In this document: in pieces, positions 28,101 to 35,798 of the stretch
How the letters are laid out: each line of letters opens with the position of its first letter
Position numbering within the stretch: the stretch's first letter is position 1
Source: Actinopolymorpha pittospori
GTDB taxonomy: Bacteria > Actinomycetota > Actinomycetes > Propionibacteriales > Actinopolymorphaceae
Length of the DNA: 64,000 bases
Direction: 5' to 3'
NCBI RefSeq assembly: GCF_014873875.1
Contig: NZ_JADBEM010000001.1
Location: forward strand, 2,418,001-2,482,000
Notes under the pieces: generated by a model
What the model saw: the letters and a program-made list of their open reading frames with translations, nothing else
The model's database searches: none
Told to the model about the DNA's origin: nothing
Program-made: the position numbers and the translations under genes

Positions 28101-30301
28101 CCTCGTTCGAGTACGGCTACGACCCGAACGGGAACCTGACCGACATCGCCGACCTCAGCCCCAAGACGGCGATCGGCGCCTACAAGGTCACCTACGACGG
28201 TCTGAACCAGGTCGAGAAGGTCGAGGAGAAGGCGAGTTCTGACCCCGACGCTGAGGTGAAGCACACCACCAGCTTCGGCTACGACGAGAACGGCAACCCG
28301 AAGACCCGCACCCACGACGGGCAGCCCTCGGCCTATGACTATGACAACCGGGACCTGCTGTCGAAGGTGACCGACAAGAAGTCGGCGTCGGATGCCGATC
28401 CGAAGGTCACCAGCTTCACCTACACCTCCCGCGGTGAGCGGGAGCAGGAGACCAAGGGGAACGGGAACACCGTCGAGTACTCCTACTACCTCGACGGGCT
28501 GTTGAAGCACCAGCTGGAGACCAAGCCGAACGGCACCGTGGTCACCGAGCACACGCTGACCTACGACCCCAACGGCAACCGGAAGAGTGACGTGGCGGTC
28601 AAGATGAACGCCGACAACCACGCCGCGACCCTGTCCACGACCAGCGACTACACCTACGACCCGCTGGACCGCATCGCCCAGGTCACCAAGACCGGGACAG
28701 GTGCGGGCACCGAGACCTACAAGCACGACGCGAACAACAACGTCATCACCCAGACGATCAAGGGTGTCGAGACCGACTACGACTACCAGCGGAACCGGTT
28801 GCAGTCCGCCACGACCGGCGGGGTGAAGGCGTCCTACAACTACGACCCGTTCGGCCGACTGGACACGGTCACCGCCGCGGGTAAGACGCTCGAGCGGTAC
28901 GTCTATGACGGCTTCGACCGGATCAGCCAGTACCGAAAACTCGGCGAGACCGGCTCCACCTCCGCCACCAACTACACCTACGACCCGCTGGACCGGACCT
29001 CCTCCAAGACCGTCAACGCCGGCGCCACCGGGGAGAAGACCACGACATACGACTACCTGGCCCTGACCGACCAGGTGCTCACCGAAGCCGTCGGCGGTGA
29101 GGTCACGAAGTCCTACCAGTACAGCCCGTGGGGTGAGCGGCTGTCCCAGGTCACCCACAAGGCCGGTGGGGTCGAGGAGGACGGCTACTACGGGTACAGC
29201 CCGCACACCGACGTCGAAACCTTGACCGACGATGGCGGTGACACCAAGGCCACCTACGGCTACACCGCCTACGGCAACAACGACGACGCCCAGTTCACCG
29301 GAATCGACAAACCCGACACCCAAGACCCCACCAAGGAGCCCTACAACCCCTACCGCTACACCGCCAAACGGTGGGACTCCAGCACCGCCAGCTACGACAT
29401 GGGGTTCCGCGACTACAGCCCCGGCCTGAACCGGTTCCTGTCCCGAGACTCCTACAACGGCGCCCTCGCCGACATGAACCTGACCACCGACCCCTTCACC
29501 GGCAACCGCTACGCCTTCGCCGCCGGCAACCCCATCACCCGCATCGAACTCGACGGCCACATGAACGTGGCCGACATCTCTGACCTTGGCGGTTCGGGCA
29601 GTGGTGACTCGACTCCCACGCCGACCCCGAGCCCACAGGCCGCTCCTCCTCAGCCATCTGATCATGGCTCCGGGAGCTCCGGTGAGGGCACGAAGATTGG
29701 TCTGACTGGGGTACCACCGATTTGGCGGAGTACGGCCGTCCGCGCCGCAGCTGATGACCTGCTGGCGGGCGCAGCGGAAGGCGCCGTGCGAGTAGTAGGC
29801 GTGCTAGGACTCCTACTTATGACCTGCGGGGACTCGCCCCAGGCCGCCGGATGCCAGGATGACAGTGACGGTGACAACAGCCGTTGTGAAAAGCGCCAGG
29901 GGGAGTGCAAGAAATATGTAACTTATACGAAGGTGAATTCCATAACTGGCCAGAGGTATACGGGGCGTACGTCCGGATGGGGCACGCCGGCCCAGATCGT
30001 CGCAGCTCGCGATTCCGGGCACCACAGGACCGCCAAAGATGGGTGGGGAGCCGCAACGCCCGATAGATCCACTGTCTCCACTCTTCCCTACGCGCAACGC
30101 CATAGCGACCCTGCGTATCAGGCCATCCGAGGTCGCGAGCAGCAGCTCATTGACTTCTGGGGAGGCGCGAAGAGCGACGGAGGGACATCGGGGAACTCCA
30201 TTCGTGGAATTGCTCGCGATAATCCACGCCTTCCTCTCTATGTGGGTGCCGCAACCGCTCGATTCGGGCTGGTAGAATCTAGGCCAGGTTGGACTCCTTA
30301 G
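22103..30301 (+). CDS. Giant secreted RHS-repeat protein with C-terminal GIY-YIG-like toxin
   Basis: Predicted 2732-aa exported polymorphic toxin. ATG 22103 follows GGGGAG; the frame is open from 22001. An Arg-rich n-region and hydrophobic core (VLVVASALGVLLGLLAPP) form a signal peptide. Next come three tandem beta domains ending in VQGYF/VEGYY (about 22450-23570), a fibronectin-like stretch, a DNRLRE-type domain (about 23900-24480), then RHS/YD repeats (about 24900-29300) with motifs such as YDEFGQL. A golvesin-like beta domain (about 27670-28070) lies inside the repeat array. The RHS core GFRDYSPGLNRFLSRD (29400) is followed by AFAAGNPITRIELDGH. After a hydrophobic linker the toxin tip (about 29880-30298) has VTYTKVNSITGQRYTGRTSG, VAARDSGHH, GREQQLIDFWGGAKS and GNSIRGIARDNP, a GIY-YIG-like nuclease pattern. 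The next gene encodes the likely immunity protein. Confidence 0.85.
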   Translation: MSAWVRRARSARLGGAATVRRPWSFPRRVLVVASALGVLLGLLAPPGAVSAWAATSASAQVSASVRAGGSVYATAPVRAGAPRQAVTSKRVKAGAPAAGVRASAPSASSGTEAAGGEYVPLPPTRIVDSRNGLGTTQAPLEEATSRSFHITGAGGVPLSGVSAVVLSVTATDASADTWFTVWPTGQTRPTVSQLSVTAGNWEANTVITKIGTGGDIDVFNRWGRAHVILDVQGYFTDSTVTAAGGTFVAVTPSRVYDTNLSGRTPLVGGEIRDIQVTGLGGVPTSGVSAVAVNLTVDNTTVNTSVQAFPSGGSQPGVSTLQASAGQIASALAQVKLGAGGKISVFANLGQMRLIVDVEGYYLDSTQSGRDLYVPISPRRIYTSSTDFAGGETRAIQISGAKDASGNVVVPSTGVTSVVVSVTAVQPAAKGIMIGWPAGQPRPVAQMLSYNLADNNVTGTAILALGTGGKLNIYSSAASGLTIDVQGYFQSSVDLKVPELVYATGAKLDWAPYVDPSSADANDIVEYQVHRSTNPEFTPSAATLVAPVDKTATTYTDTTAIPTPADSEDLYGATYYYRLAVKTKDGGLTVSKVRQVRLPKAGRIVRLLQGPQETDDATLSLTPADTPRGGETQLWVSSSPGVTGGDRAVFKFDLSSIPAGAVVVDSRFSLWRNGGSGDPPLGTSWDVHKLTQDFDEPTVTWNKASAATSWTPGGAYDTAVAGTLGKFTGQTGAWSTWNVKGAVIDWMADPDQSSNHGLLMLFNGSSTTPLSASFLSSEADGFGLQPKLEVTYLEKTAESTYYAPYTPARMVPGDTYPVDVTVTNTTGAEWAASDWVVSYRWALPDGSPVPKAGSSTQTALTKDVQPGDSVTVSAPLKAPINSDSGNKRNDYVLQWELFNKVTGQWLSDLSQTPKIPPLVQNTTVEDPTSNQLGLEKFYSYVGKNTGAGSAVMTNTFAGNTVWSYDAFSNPSRGISTFVRLAYNSLDTSDTVAGYGWSLQASSLTRLGTPLDFHPNKNPTEVTLTDGDGTSHIFSWDATANEWTSPAGVHLFLQRLVECDNKTEESRAWVMTRPDRTKFFFDCDGYLSAIADNNDNELTFTYEQRQSNNQPTKFLKRLTDAEGRDTLTLDYYAKGDGYKWIDDAGVEQSGSSLTNPHIIDHLRQLTDISGRTITFTYTDKGLMAKMVDGAGDPLAKTFKFAYDAAQGNKNVKLVKVTDPRVHDTKLDYYTPVVGDDPKFHWFAKTITDRLEGGTTFTYTDPDGQASAAIQTQVKDAEGHTSTFVTDGFGRPAQTTNAKSQTTKVRWDNDNNVERLEEDGGAVTTWKYDPQTGYPLLITDAEANKNGTAGTNLEYNGDLLKQHIAQLDSKTSPEGRKWEFTYTPDGDLETVTDPAGTATAADGDYVTAYTYDEFGQLRTSEDANGNVTKYDDYELSSGYPQLITDPYTHTTGFEYNKRGMVTTVTDAYEKDTTQEYDLFGRPGKRTEPKDEDKGEFIVTPAPVYDANDNVKVATAPNGAVYTATYDAGDQLETSTEPKDTSGGPERKSVFTYDKVGNLKSETEPKGTLTTTDPDDFVTSYGYDEIYQLISVTNAEGDEITYGYDNVGNLKTVVDPRKNASEASDDFTAKYSYNLNHQVTVTTDADGHTTGTGYDLDGLVKSTKDQDGNETLITLDERGKPSQVQVPHKNDGGVVYHITQYKYDEVGNTTKVISPRGVDTPEVDDDFVTETVYDKLNRVKEQLTPYKPGDPDYHSANRTTYTYDKVGRLEKVLAPPSAGDGATTNDTTFTYFDNGWTETSTDPWDITTVYDYTDLGQQKSRTLTAGGAAGDGADRAMSWTYYPDGKLATRSDDGVPAGAQIVVADNSDTENITKTGTWTTGTTGSDHQGTDYATHAAGAGTDAFTWELKIPQDGTYQVFVRYPQVTGAASSAAYTVTHATGTAPKTVNQTTNTGSWVSLGSFTFDEDKTNQKVTLAQNATGVVTADAIKLVRDRSGDPADDEKSSFEYGYDPNGNLTDIADLSPKTAIGAYKVTYDGLNQVEKVEEKASSDPDAEVKHTTSFGYDENGNPKTRTHDGQPSAYDYDNRDLLSKVTDKKSASDADPKVTSFTYTSRGEREQETKGNGNTVEYSYYLDGLLKHQLETKPNGTVVTEHTLTYDPNGNRKSDVAVKMNADNHAATLSTTSDYTYDPLDRIAQVTKTGTGAGTETYKHDANNNVITQTIKGVETDYDYQRNRLQSATTGGVKASYNYDPFGRLDTVTAAGKTLERYVYDGFDRISQYRKLGETGSTSATNYTYDPLDRTSSKTVNAGATGEKTTTYDYLALTDQVLTEAVGGEVTKSYQYSPWGERLSQVTHKAGGVEEDGYYGYSPHTDVETLTDDGGDTKATYGYTAYGNNDDAQFTGIDKPDTQDPTKEPYNPYRYTAKRWDSSTASYDMGFRDYSPGLNRFLSRDSYNGALADMNLTTDPFTGNRYAFAAGNPITRIELDGHMNVADISDLGGSGSGDSTPTPTPSPQAAPPQPSDHGSGSSGEGTKIGLTGVPPIWRSTAVRAAADDLLAGAAEGAVRVVGVLGLLLMTCGDSPQAAGCQDDSDGDNSRCEKRQGECKKYVTYTKVNSITGQRYTGRTSGWGTPAQIVAARDSGHHRTAKDGWGAATPDRSTVSTLPYAQRHSDPAYQAIRGREQQLIDFWGGAKSDGGTSGNSIRGIARDNPRLPLYVGAATARFGLVESRPGWTP

Positions 30302-30331
30302 TAGTGACGCAAGGAATGGAGGGGTAGTGCG

Positions 30332-30787
30332 GTGGCTGTACGTTTCTCGGCCGGCGGGGTTCTGAGGGTGCCGCTCGCTGATGACCGCTTCGCATACGCG
30401 GTGATGCTGGAGGTCTTCCCGTATATCGCGTTCTACCCTGCAGCGAGCGCGCTCAACGATCAACGCCCGCCAGGCGAGTCTCCACTGTTTATACTCATGG
30501 TGGAGCGTGGAGCGTACTCTCGTGACGGGTGGGGTCCAATTCTGTTCCGCCTCGATAAAAAGGACCTTCCTTCAATTCCGCTATTCTTTTGGCAGGACGT
30601 AGTTGATCCAAATCAATGCACCCTCGTCGATCCACTAGGTAATGAACGAGAGGTAAGTCCAGCTGAATGCATCGACCTGGAACGTGTCGCAGTCTGGGCA
30701 GCCGACCATGTCGAGGGTCGTCTCGAGGATTATTATGCCGGTCGGCCCAATGTAACCGCTGAAAGTTTGCGTGTGGAGCTTGGCTGA
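30332..30787 (+). CDS. Imm26-like immunity protein for the RHS toxin
   Basis: Predicted 151-aa protein, GTG start after GGAGGGGTAG, beginning 31 bases downstream of the RHS stop. The opening GGVLRVPLADDRFAYAVMLE resembles Imm26 (GDVF-x-PL-x-DGRYAYG-x-V). It has several aromatic residues and an acidic C-terminus. Position directly after a toxin tip is the classic place for a cognate immunity gene. AT-richer codon use than the RHS body suggests that tip and immunity gene were exchanged as a unit. Confidence 0.65.
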   Translation: MAVRFSAGGVLRVPLADDRFAYAVMLEVFPYIAFYPAASALNDQRPPGESPLFILMVERGAYSRDGWGPILFRLDKKDLPSIPLFFWQDVVDPNQCTLVDPLGNEREVSPAECIDLERVAVWAADHVEGRLEDYYAGRPNVTAESLRVELG

Positions 30788-30826
30788 GATCCACACGATC
30801 CGCCTGCGAGTTTAAGGGGTGGCTAC

Positions 30827-31252
30827 ATGGGTACATGGGGTATGGGTCCGTTCGAGAACGACCCGGCAACGGATCTGTGTCGAGACCTCGGTGACATGGA
30901 TTCCGCAGGAGTAGCTCGAGAGTTGGAAAGAGTACTCTCGTCAACTCTTGAGGCGTCAGTCGGGTACCTCGATGTAGACCTGGGTCAGTCTGCGATAGCG
31001 GCTTCGGTTATCGTCATGGCGAAATTCAAGTCCGAGGGGGATATCCTGCGGGAGGTTGACTTGGAAGAGATCGTTTCAGACCTTCCCCCCGACTTGTTGA
31101 CGCTGGCATCTCGGGCGCTTTCTAGGGTTTTGCGGAACGATTCAGAGATTTACGGGCTGTGGGTGGAGGGGAGTGAAGGCGTGGAATGGAAAACCGAGAC
31201 TGAACGCCTCTTGAGCGAGGTCGACGGCGCCATTGCGCAGCTTTCTAACTGA
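30827..31252 (+). CDS. DUF4259-domain protein, second immunity candidate
   Basis: Predicted 141-aa protein opening MGTWGMGPFENDPATDLCRD, the hallmark of DUF4259 (MGTWG-x-GPF-x-ND-x-A-D). The rest is helical with an acidic surface. ATG 30827 follows AAGGGGTGG. It lies 40 bases after the Imm26-like gene on the same strand, probably the same transcript. DUF4259 proteins are common next to polymorphic toxins; the function here is inferred. Confidence 0.7.
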   Translation: MGTWGMGPFENDPATDLCRDLGDMDSAGVARELERVLSSTLEASVGYLDVDLGQSAIAASVIVMAKFKSEGDILREVDLEEIVSDLPPDLLTLASRALSRVLRNDSEIYGLWVEGSEGVEWKTETERLLSEVDGAIAQLSN

Positions 31253-31734
31253 GACCGCAAACCTGGCGCCATAAATAAGTGCGTAGCCAGTAGCAGGATT
31301 GAGCTCCTTGGCGGGTTGGGAGTGATCCACGCCGGCAATCAGTCGGAATCCACATCCCGTCGACTCGGTGACCGGAGTGAAGCGGTGCGGCCTGATCGAC
31401 GTCAAGGCCTGTATGCAAATTACAGTCCGCCATTGGTCATGCCTACGAATGGGCGGCATCGGTCTTGCAGGCCGATCATGGTCGGCCTGTTGTGGCCCAG
31501 GCATGGTTTGTGGCATGAACGGCGGACGATCTACGGCGTCTGGTGGGGTGGGGAGCGGTTGGGGGGTGAGTCGCAGGTAGACGGCGTGGTAGGCACTGCC
31601 GAGCGTTCTCGTCCCTGAGAGGGGCAGGGTAATGAGGGCCGAGGCGCTCACTGCCGTCATCAAGCCTGGCGAATGGCTACAGCTAGCCACATCCGCAGGC
31701 AACATCGGTGACCTGTGGCGTGGACACGAAACCG
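31253..31734. other. Non-coding stretch
   Basis: No supported gene. GCCGATCATGGTCGGCC (31471-31487) is a small inverted repeat. A 73-codon frame at 31632-31853 overlaps the IS5 remnant and is probably not a gene. Confidence 0.4.
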
Positions 31735-31762
31735 TCAACGTCAAGGACATCCTTGACGTTGA
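31735..31762. repeat. 13-bp perfect palindrome
   Basis: TCAACGTCAAGGA, a CA spacer and TCCTTGACGTTGA form a perfect 13-bp inverted repeat. It borders the IS5 remnant at 31778-31972. It could be a transcription stop, an operator or an IS end. Confidence 0.6.
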
Positions 31763-31777
31763 ACTCGATCTTTCGCC

Positions 31778-31972
31778 CATACACCGCCTGCCAGGACCCA
31801 TAACAGGCCGGCTCTGGTCGGCCGTCGCAGTGGACGAAACGGCAGCTCATTGACGGGATCCGGTGGCGGGTTCGGGTGGGCGCGCCGTGGCGGGACGTTA
31901 CCGCGACGGCGCGGGCAGCAACGGCGCCAGCACCGCCCACTGCGCATCAGTAAGGTCGAACCGCCTCGTCAC
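31778..31972 (-). pseudogene. Remnant of an IS5-family transposase N-terminus
   Basis: Reading from a GTG at 31972, the minus strand encodes TRRFDLTDAQWAVLAPLLPA before a stop, the standard start of DUF4096-type IS5 transposases. Further on (about 31810-31778) YGSWQAVYG is the conserved RDVP-x-x-YGSWQTVYG block. The sequence between is scrambled and the catalytic part is absent. Confidence 0.6.
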
Positions 31973-31976
31973 CGCT

Positions 31977-32366
31977 ATGGTGGCCACGAGGTCTCCGGTT
32001 GGGGGGTCGCGGCTGCTTGTTGCCAGCTACCAGGGCCGCGGTGAATATGACTTGGCGACGGGTGCGCGGGTGGCGCGTGATCGTGATGAAGGCAGCTCGG
32101 CGTGGTTCGACGCGTCCGGCCCTTCGTGTTTGACGGTGACGTCCAAGGAGTGGGTTCGGGTCGCGGGCCTCGCTGGCGGCTGGCTGCCGAGGGAGTCGGG
32201 CCGCTGGAGGATCGCGATCTCCGGCGAGGAGGTCATGGTTGTTGCGGGTGATAGTCCGGCTCAGCAGTTGTGCGAGGGCGAGGAGGTCCGCGTCGCGGGT
32301 TTCGCGCCTGGTGGTGACGTGCTCGTGATCGGCCGACCGATGGATGTGTGGATCTTTCGTGTCTAA
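31977..32366 (+). CDS. Hypothetical beta-rich protein
   Basis: Predicted about 129-aa protein with SRLLVASYQGRGEYDLATGA, RVARDRDEGSSAWFD and SGRWRIAISGEEVMVVAG, a repeating beta pattern. It resembles small actinomycete proteins of unknown function that begin with a phrase like LIASYQGIGEYDL. The 5' end abuts the IS5 remnant, so the original start may be lost; ATG 31977 is the best available. Confidence 0.45.
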   Translation: MVATRSPVGGSRLLVASYQGRGEYDLATGARVARDRDEGSSAWFDASGPSCLTVTSKEWVRVAGLAGGWLPRESGRWRIAISGEEVMVVAGDSPAQQLCEGEEVRVAGFAPGGDVLVIGRPMDVWIFRV

Positions 32367-32430
32367 ATGTGCTCGCTCGCCAGTACGCGCAGCACCTGGC
32401 CGAAGACCTTTAGAGCGCGCGGCCGGCCTG

Positions 32431-33318
32431 GTCGGCGTGCAACTATCGTGCAATTAGCCACGGCTTCCGGCGGTCATGTGCGGTCGTTTAGGGCTAGCCG
32501 CCAGGCGAGACGGGAGGCGTGACCAGGGGTCCGCGCCAGCCTTCAAAGCTCGATCTCCCGCGGCGAGCTTGCAGGGCGTCTGTCACCGTCCGGTGATTGA
32601 TCAGACGCAGGCCTGGCCGCGGTCGAGACTGGCGGCGAGATCGTCGAGGGTCGTGGCGAACTCCGCGACCTCCATGTCGATCTCGAAGACTGTTCCCGCA
32701 TGTTCGGGATGCTTCACCAGGTGCTCTTCACGCCAGAACTGGAACGTGATCGCCAGGCGCGTCCCTTGGCGAAAACCGAGGGCCGAGATGTTGTCGGTCG
32801 TGGGTCCCCACTGGAGGATCCAGAACTCCTCGCGCAGCCCGTCGTCCTCCTCCGGGTCGATCGCGAACCCGGCGAGCAGCCGCCGATGCGTGGCTGCGAC
32901 AGGTAGGCGGGCGAAGGGCGGAGGCGAGCCCTGGCCGGACCGCACCCAGGCAGCAGTGTCGCTCACAGAGCTGCGGAACTGGGGGACGAAGGCCATGTTG
33001 TCGTCACAGGTCAACCACTGATCGGCGGCCCACAGGTCTACTCGACACAGGTTCGGACTGGCCCAGTCGCCGATCTCGGCGGCGAACTTGTGCTTGTCCC
33101 CCAGCAATGCCTCCACTCGGGCAGCGTGGCAGAAGCAATGTCGAGGGCACAACCAGGGCAACCCACAGCGTCGGGCCTGCTAACGCCGTTGCTAACACAA
33201 GACCTGGGCAACCATGGACGGCGATCGCTCGCGCGGGCCGCTCACACCCCGGATGCTCGCGCAATATGGACGATCACGGACCTTGCTGGCAGGTCGTCGG
33301 CCTGCTTGTAATCGGGTG
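32431..33318. repeat. 0.89-kb direct repeat, copy 1
   Basis: Nearly identical to 42075-42963 in the same orientation. It includes a whole gene (32601-33161, minus) plus both flanks. Similarity ends abruptly at 33318, where an IS-end-like motif begins in this copy. Confidence 0.9.
32601..33161 (-). CDS. Hypothetical protein, duplicated (copy 1)
   Basis: Predicted protein of up to 186 aa. Features include ALLGDKHKFAAEIGDW, a Trp-rich block (VDLWAADQWLTCDD), GFAIDPEEDDGLREEFWILQ and an acidic end EIDMEVAEFATTLDDLAASL. I do not recognise the family. It differs from the copy at 42245-42796 at only a handful of residues (for example NMAFVPQ against NTVFVRQ), so both are under constraint or the duplication is recent. 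The exact start is uncertain. Confidence 0.55.
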   Translation of the reverse strand: MPWLCPRHCFCHAARVEALLGDKHKFAAEIGDWASPNLCRVDLWAADQWLTCDDNMAFVPQFRSSVSDTAAWVRSGQGSPPPFARLPVAATHRRLLAGFAIDPEEDDGLREEFWILQWGPTTDNISALGFRQGTRLAITFQFWREEHLVKHPEHAGTVFEIDMEVAEFATTLDDLAASLDRGQACV

Positions 33319-33319
33319 T

Positions 33320-33368
33320 GATCCGACAGCTGATGCGCGACACATGTCCGCCGGGTGATCTGCGACAG
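33320..33368 (-). repeat. IS-end-like double motif, copy D
   Basis: GATCCGACAGCTGATGCGCG, ACACATGTCCGCC and GGGTGATCTGCGACAG. Starts exactly where the 0.89-kb direct repeat ends in this copy. Confidence 0.6.
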
Positions 33369-33500
33369 GGCTAGAAGCCTGCCCGCCACATGACGGACGG
33401 CAACGCACGGATCTGCCGATGATGGGGCGTTCTGGCCCAGTAGGGTTGCAGGCGACCGTGACGAGGATCTTGACGTCGACAGCGCCGGAGGGAGACGGCA

Positions 33501-33949
33501 ATGACGCCGCGTGAGGCGATGGATGGCGCCTTGAAGGATGCGATCACACAGCACCTACGTCCAAAGGGATTCACCGGATCTCTACCGCACCTGCGTCGCC
33601 GTTCCGACGCCCAAGTCTGCTTGATCAGCTTCCAGTTCTTCCAGCTGGCGGAAGGTTCGCCGTCGAGGTCGCTGAGTGTGGGCCTGACGGCCTCACTACC
33701 TCCTGGGGCAAGCACAAGGCTCCTCACAAGGTGACGGCCCAAGACATCCCCGCGCCTCGGCCGCGACTTGGAAGTGCGGACTTTCCCCAGGGCGATCATT
33801 GGTTCGTCTTCGGGCCGCGAAACTACGAGGCGGGCGCGGCGAAGCTGCGGCCCCATGAGGACTACGAAGCGCTCGCTGCTGGCGTGCTGGGGTTTGTCGA
33901 GTCGCAGGCAGAGCCGTTCTGGGAGCAGCAACTCTCGGCGCGGACGTAG
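33501..33949 (+). pseudogene. DUF4304-like protein, frameshifted
   Basis: ATG 33501 opens TPREAMDGALKDAITQHLRP, then KGFTGSLPHLRRR, the DUF4304 opening. After FQFFQLAEG the expected continuation (FAVEVAECGPDGLTT, then the C-terminal half ending at 33949) lies in another frame. One base lost or gained near 33645-33655 explains this. DUF4304 proteins are frequent orphan members of immunity regions. Full length would be about 149 aa. Confidence 0.65.
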
Positions 33950-34066
33950 ATTCAGCCGACCCGGCGGCGTACCCGTAAGCCCCTACTGCCGCTTCGCTGC
34001 GGGTGCGGCGTAGATCCAACGCCCTCATCTGCCGCGATCCGGTGCTCGTACCGATGTACGGGACCA

Positions 34067-34312
34067 TCAGGCCCGGAAGGTCTGGCCCGTTGGACGGCCG
34101 TGGCGGATCTGTTCGAGTGACCACGCGTCGTCGGAGTAGTCGTCGAACGCGCATCCGCCCTCGGCCAGGAGACGCTCAACAAGATCACGCATCTCAGCCT
34201 GGTAGTCCCCGCGACCGGACACGCGAACCTCGACCCACACCCCCGCGAGTTCCTGGCCCTCCTGCCGCAGGGCGTCCACCTCGGACGCGGAGAACGAGCG
34301 CTGGTCCTCCAA
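34067..34312 (-). CDS. Small hypothetical protein, possibly 5'-truncated
   Basis: Predicted 81-aa helical protein, TTG start, with RSFSASEVDALRQEGQELAG and a C-terminus FDDYSDDAWSLEQIR. The frame stays open and protein-like upstream (IAQDLIQALEDQ) without a good start, so the 5' end may have been lost or shifted. No family recognised. Confidence 0.4.
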   Translation of the reverse strand: MEDQRSFSASEVDALRQEGQELAGVWVEVRVSGRGDYQAEMRDLVERLLAEGGCAFDDYSDDAWSLEQIRHGRPTGQTFRA

Positions 34313-34455
34313 CGCCTGGATCAGGTCTTGCGCTATCGAGCAGGGACAGCAGCCGAGGCAGGTCCATGACCGGGAACACCTGCACCGACCTCATGGCCGA
34401 AGTGTCTCAGCCGCCCACCCAGACGTCCGCACATGCCGCGATCCGCGCTCTCGCT

Positions 34456-34476
34456 CTGTCGCACATCACCCGGCGT
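34456..34476 (+). repeat. IS-end-like motif, single copy E
   Basis: CTGTCGCACATCACCCGGCG, one unit of the same TGTCGCRCATCA family. Confidence 0.45.
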
Positions 34477-34527
34477 ACGATCGTCGCGTCTCGCCCGCCC
34501 AGACGAGTCGTCCCTTGTCTTGACGCA

Positions 34528-34562
34528 GTAGGTGCTTGACGGAGCTGTGCCAGCTGCTGACG
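34528..34562 (-). repeat. IS-end-like motif of a second type, copy H
   Basis: AGGTGCTTGACGGAGCTGTG followed by CCAGCTGCTGACG resembles the paired GCCAGGTGATGCTTGAC units at 37246-37295. Confidence 0.4.
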
Positions 34563-34574
34563 TTTCGCCGCGGC

Positions 34575-35069
34575 TCAGGCCGCGATCAGTGCATCTCGGA
34601 GTCGCCTGGCGAACGCAAGCAACTGGGCGAATGCCTCGAGGTCCTCGGGCGTGACTTCGTGTATCGGTTCTTCGCCCAGGCTCTCAAGGGCGGCATCCAG
34701 GACGACGCAAGAGGCTCCGTCCGCCCGCGCTCGGGAGTCTCGAAGTGCTGGAGCCGCCGATAGCTCGGTGAGCGTGACTGCTGCCGCGGCGAGCGGCGGT
34801 GCTGTAAGTGAGCCCTCTGAAGCGCTCAGGGCGGCGAGGACGTCGCTTCCGACTTGGCCGGGGTCGAAGCGAAGACTGAGCCACGCGCCCATCACGACCG
34901 GTCGCCACGCGCCGACCCTCAGCAGCCAAACGACGTCATCAAGCTCGGCGGTGCGGCCGACCTGGACCAGATCTTCCCACACCTCGTCCCCAACCCACGT
35001 GGCGTTCAACCTCATCAGATTCAGGTAGAACGGCACCACGAACGTCGTTTCGCGCGGAGTCAGCGCCAT
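34575..35069 (-). CDS. DUF6000-like protein
   Basis: Predicted 164-aa helical protein: MALTPRETTFVVPFYLNLMR, VWLLRVGAWRPVVMGAWLSL and a Leu/Ala-rich C-terminus. The VVPFYL opening and a WR-x-x-MGAW block resemble DUF6000 proteins, small actinomycete proteins found in toxin-immunity contexts. The assignment is by memory of the pattern. Start ATG 35069. Confidence 0.5.
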   Translation of the reverse strand: MALTPRETTFVVPFYLNLMRLNATWVGDEVWEDLVQVGRTAELDDVVWLLRVGAWRPVVMGAWLSLRFDPGQVGSDVLAALSASEGSLTAPPLAAAAVTLTELSAAPALRDSRARADGASCVVLDAALESLGEEPIHEVTPEDLEAFAQLLAFARRLRDALIAA

Positions 35070-35180
35070 ACGTTCCAGTCTTGCATCAGGCCCGACGGCA
35101 CCACGCGAATCGAACAGCCCGCTTCTGCCGCGTTAGGTGAATGGGTTGACGGTGTGCTCTGGCGACCCTGCACTCGGTAT

Positions 35181-35765
35181 ATGGACACCTACACCTCTCC
35201 TTCGGGGCCGGCCGTCTCCGGCGTTGTCGTCGCTAGAAGCTCGCTGCTGCGGATGGCCGTCGCCGCCTACTTGGCCCGGTTCAAGGGTCAGTCGCGGATC
35301 CACACCGAATCGGACCTGCGCGGTTACCTGACCTGGTGTGAGGACCGTGCCCTCGATCCCTTCACAGCCGCACGACCTCACATCGAGCTCTACATCCGGT
35401 GGCTGCAAGAGGTCCGCGGTTACCGTCCGTCAACGGTCTCGCGGGTCGCGTCGGTGGTCGCCGGGTTCTATCGCACCTGTGTGATCGACGGCGCCCTCGA
35501 GAACTCGCCGGCCGAGTACGTCCGCCGTCCCGCCGTGCCGGCCGAGTCGCCCACCCTCGGCCTGACCCACCTCCAGTTCGAGGCACTGCTCAGCGCCGCC
35601 CGGAACTTCACCACCATGCTCGACGCCGGCGTCGACCTGCGCGACGTCCAGATCGCCGCCCGCCACGCCGACCCTCGCACCACCATGCGCTACGACCGAG
35701 CACGCAAGAACCTCGACAGACACCCCAACTACATCCTCGCCGCCTACATAGCCTCGGGCACCTGA
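35181..35765 (+). pseudogene. Tyrosine recombinase with internal deletion of the catalytic core
   Basis: The frame from ATG 35181 has the N-terminal core-binding domain (VAAYLARFKGQSRIHTESDL, LYIRWLQEVRGYRPSTVSR, YVRRPAVPAESPTLGL) and passes directly from FEALLSAARN to FTTMLDAGVDLRDVQIAARH, then ADPRTTMRYDRARKNLDRHP. The C-terminal part holds the last His and the Tyr nucleophile. The central segment with the first Arg and the HxLR box is missing without a frame change, roughly 140 residues compared with normal recombinases. The 194-aa product cannot be catalytic. Its mobile element is therefore not self-excising by this enzyme. Confidence 0.75.
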
Positions 35766-35798
35766 TCCGAAAGCACGAACGTGCCGAGAACCGGGCGG

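Noticed and set aside
26255..29665. A 1136-codon open frame on the minus strand
   Set aside because: It is antisense to the RHS repeats. Repetitive GC-rich codons leave the opposite strand free of stops; the product is a Val/Gly/Arg-rich repeat without family character.
31632..31853. 73-codon frame
   Set aside because: Overlaps the palindrome and the antisense IS5 transposase remnant; no ribosome site or recognisable product.
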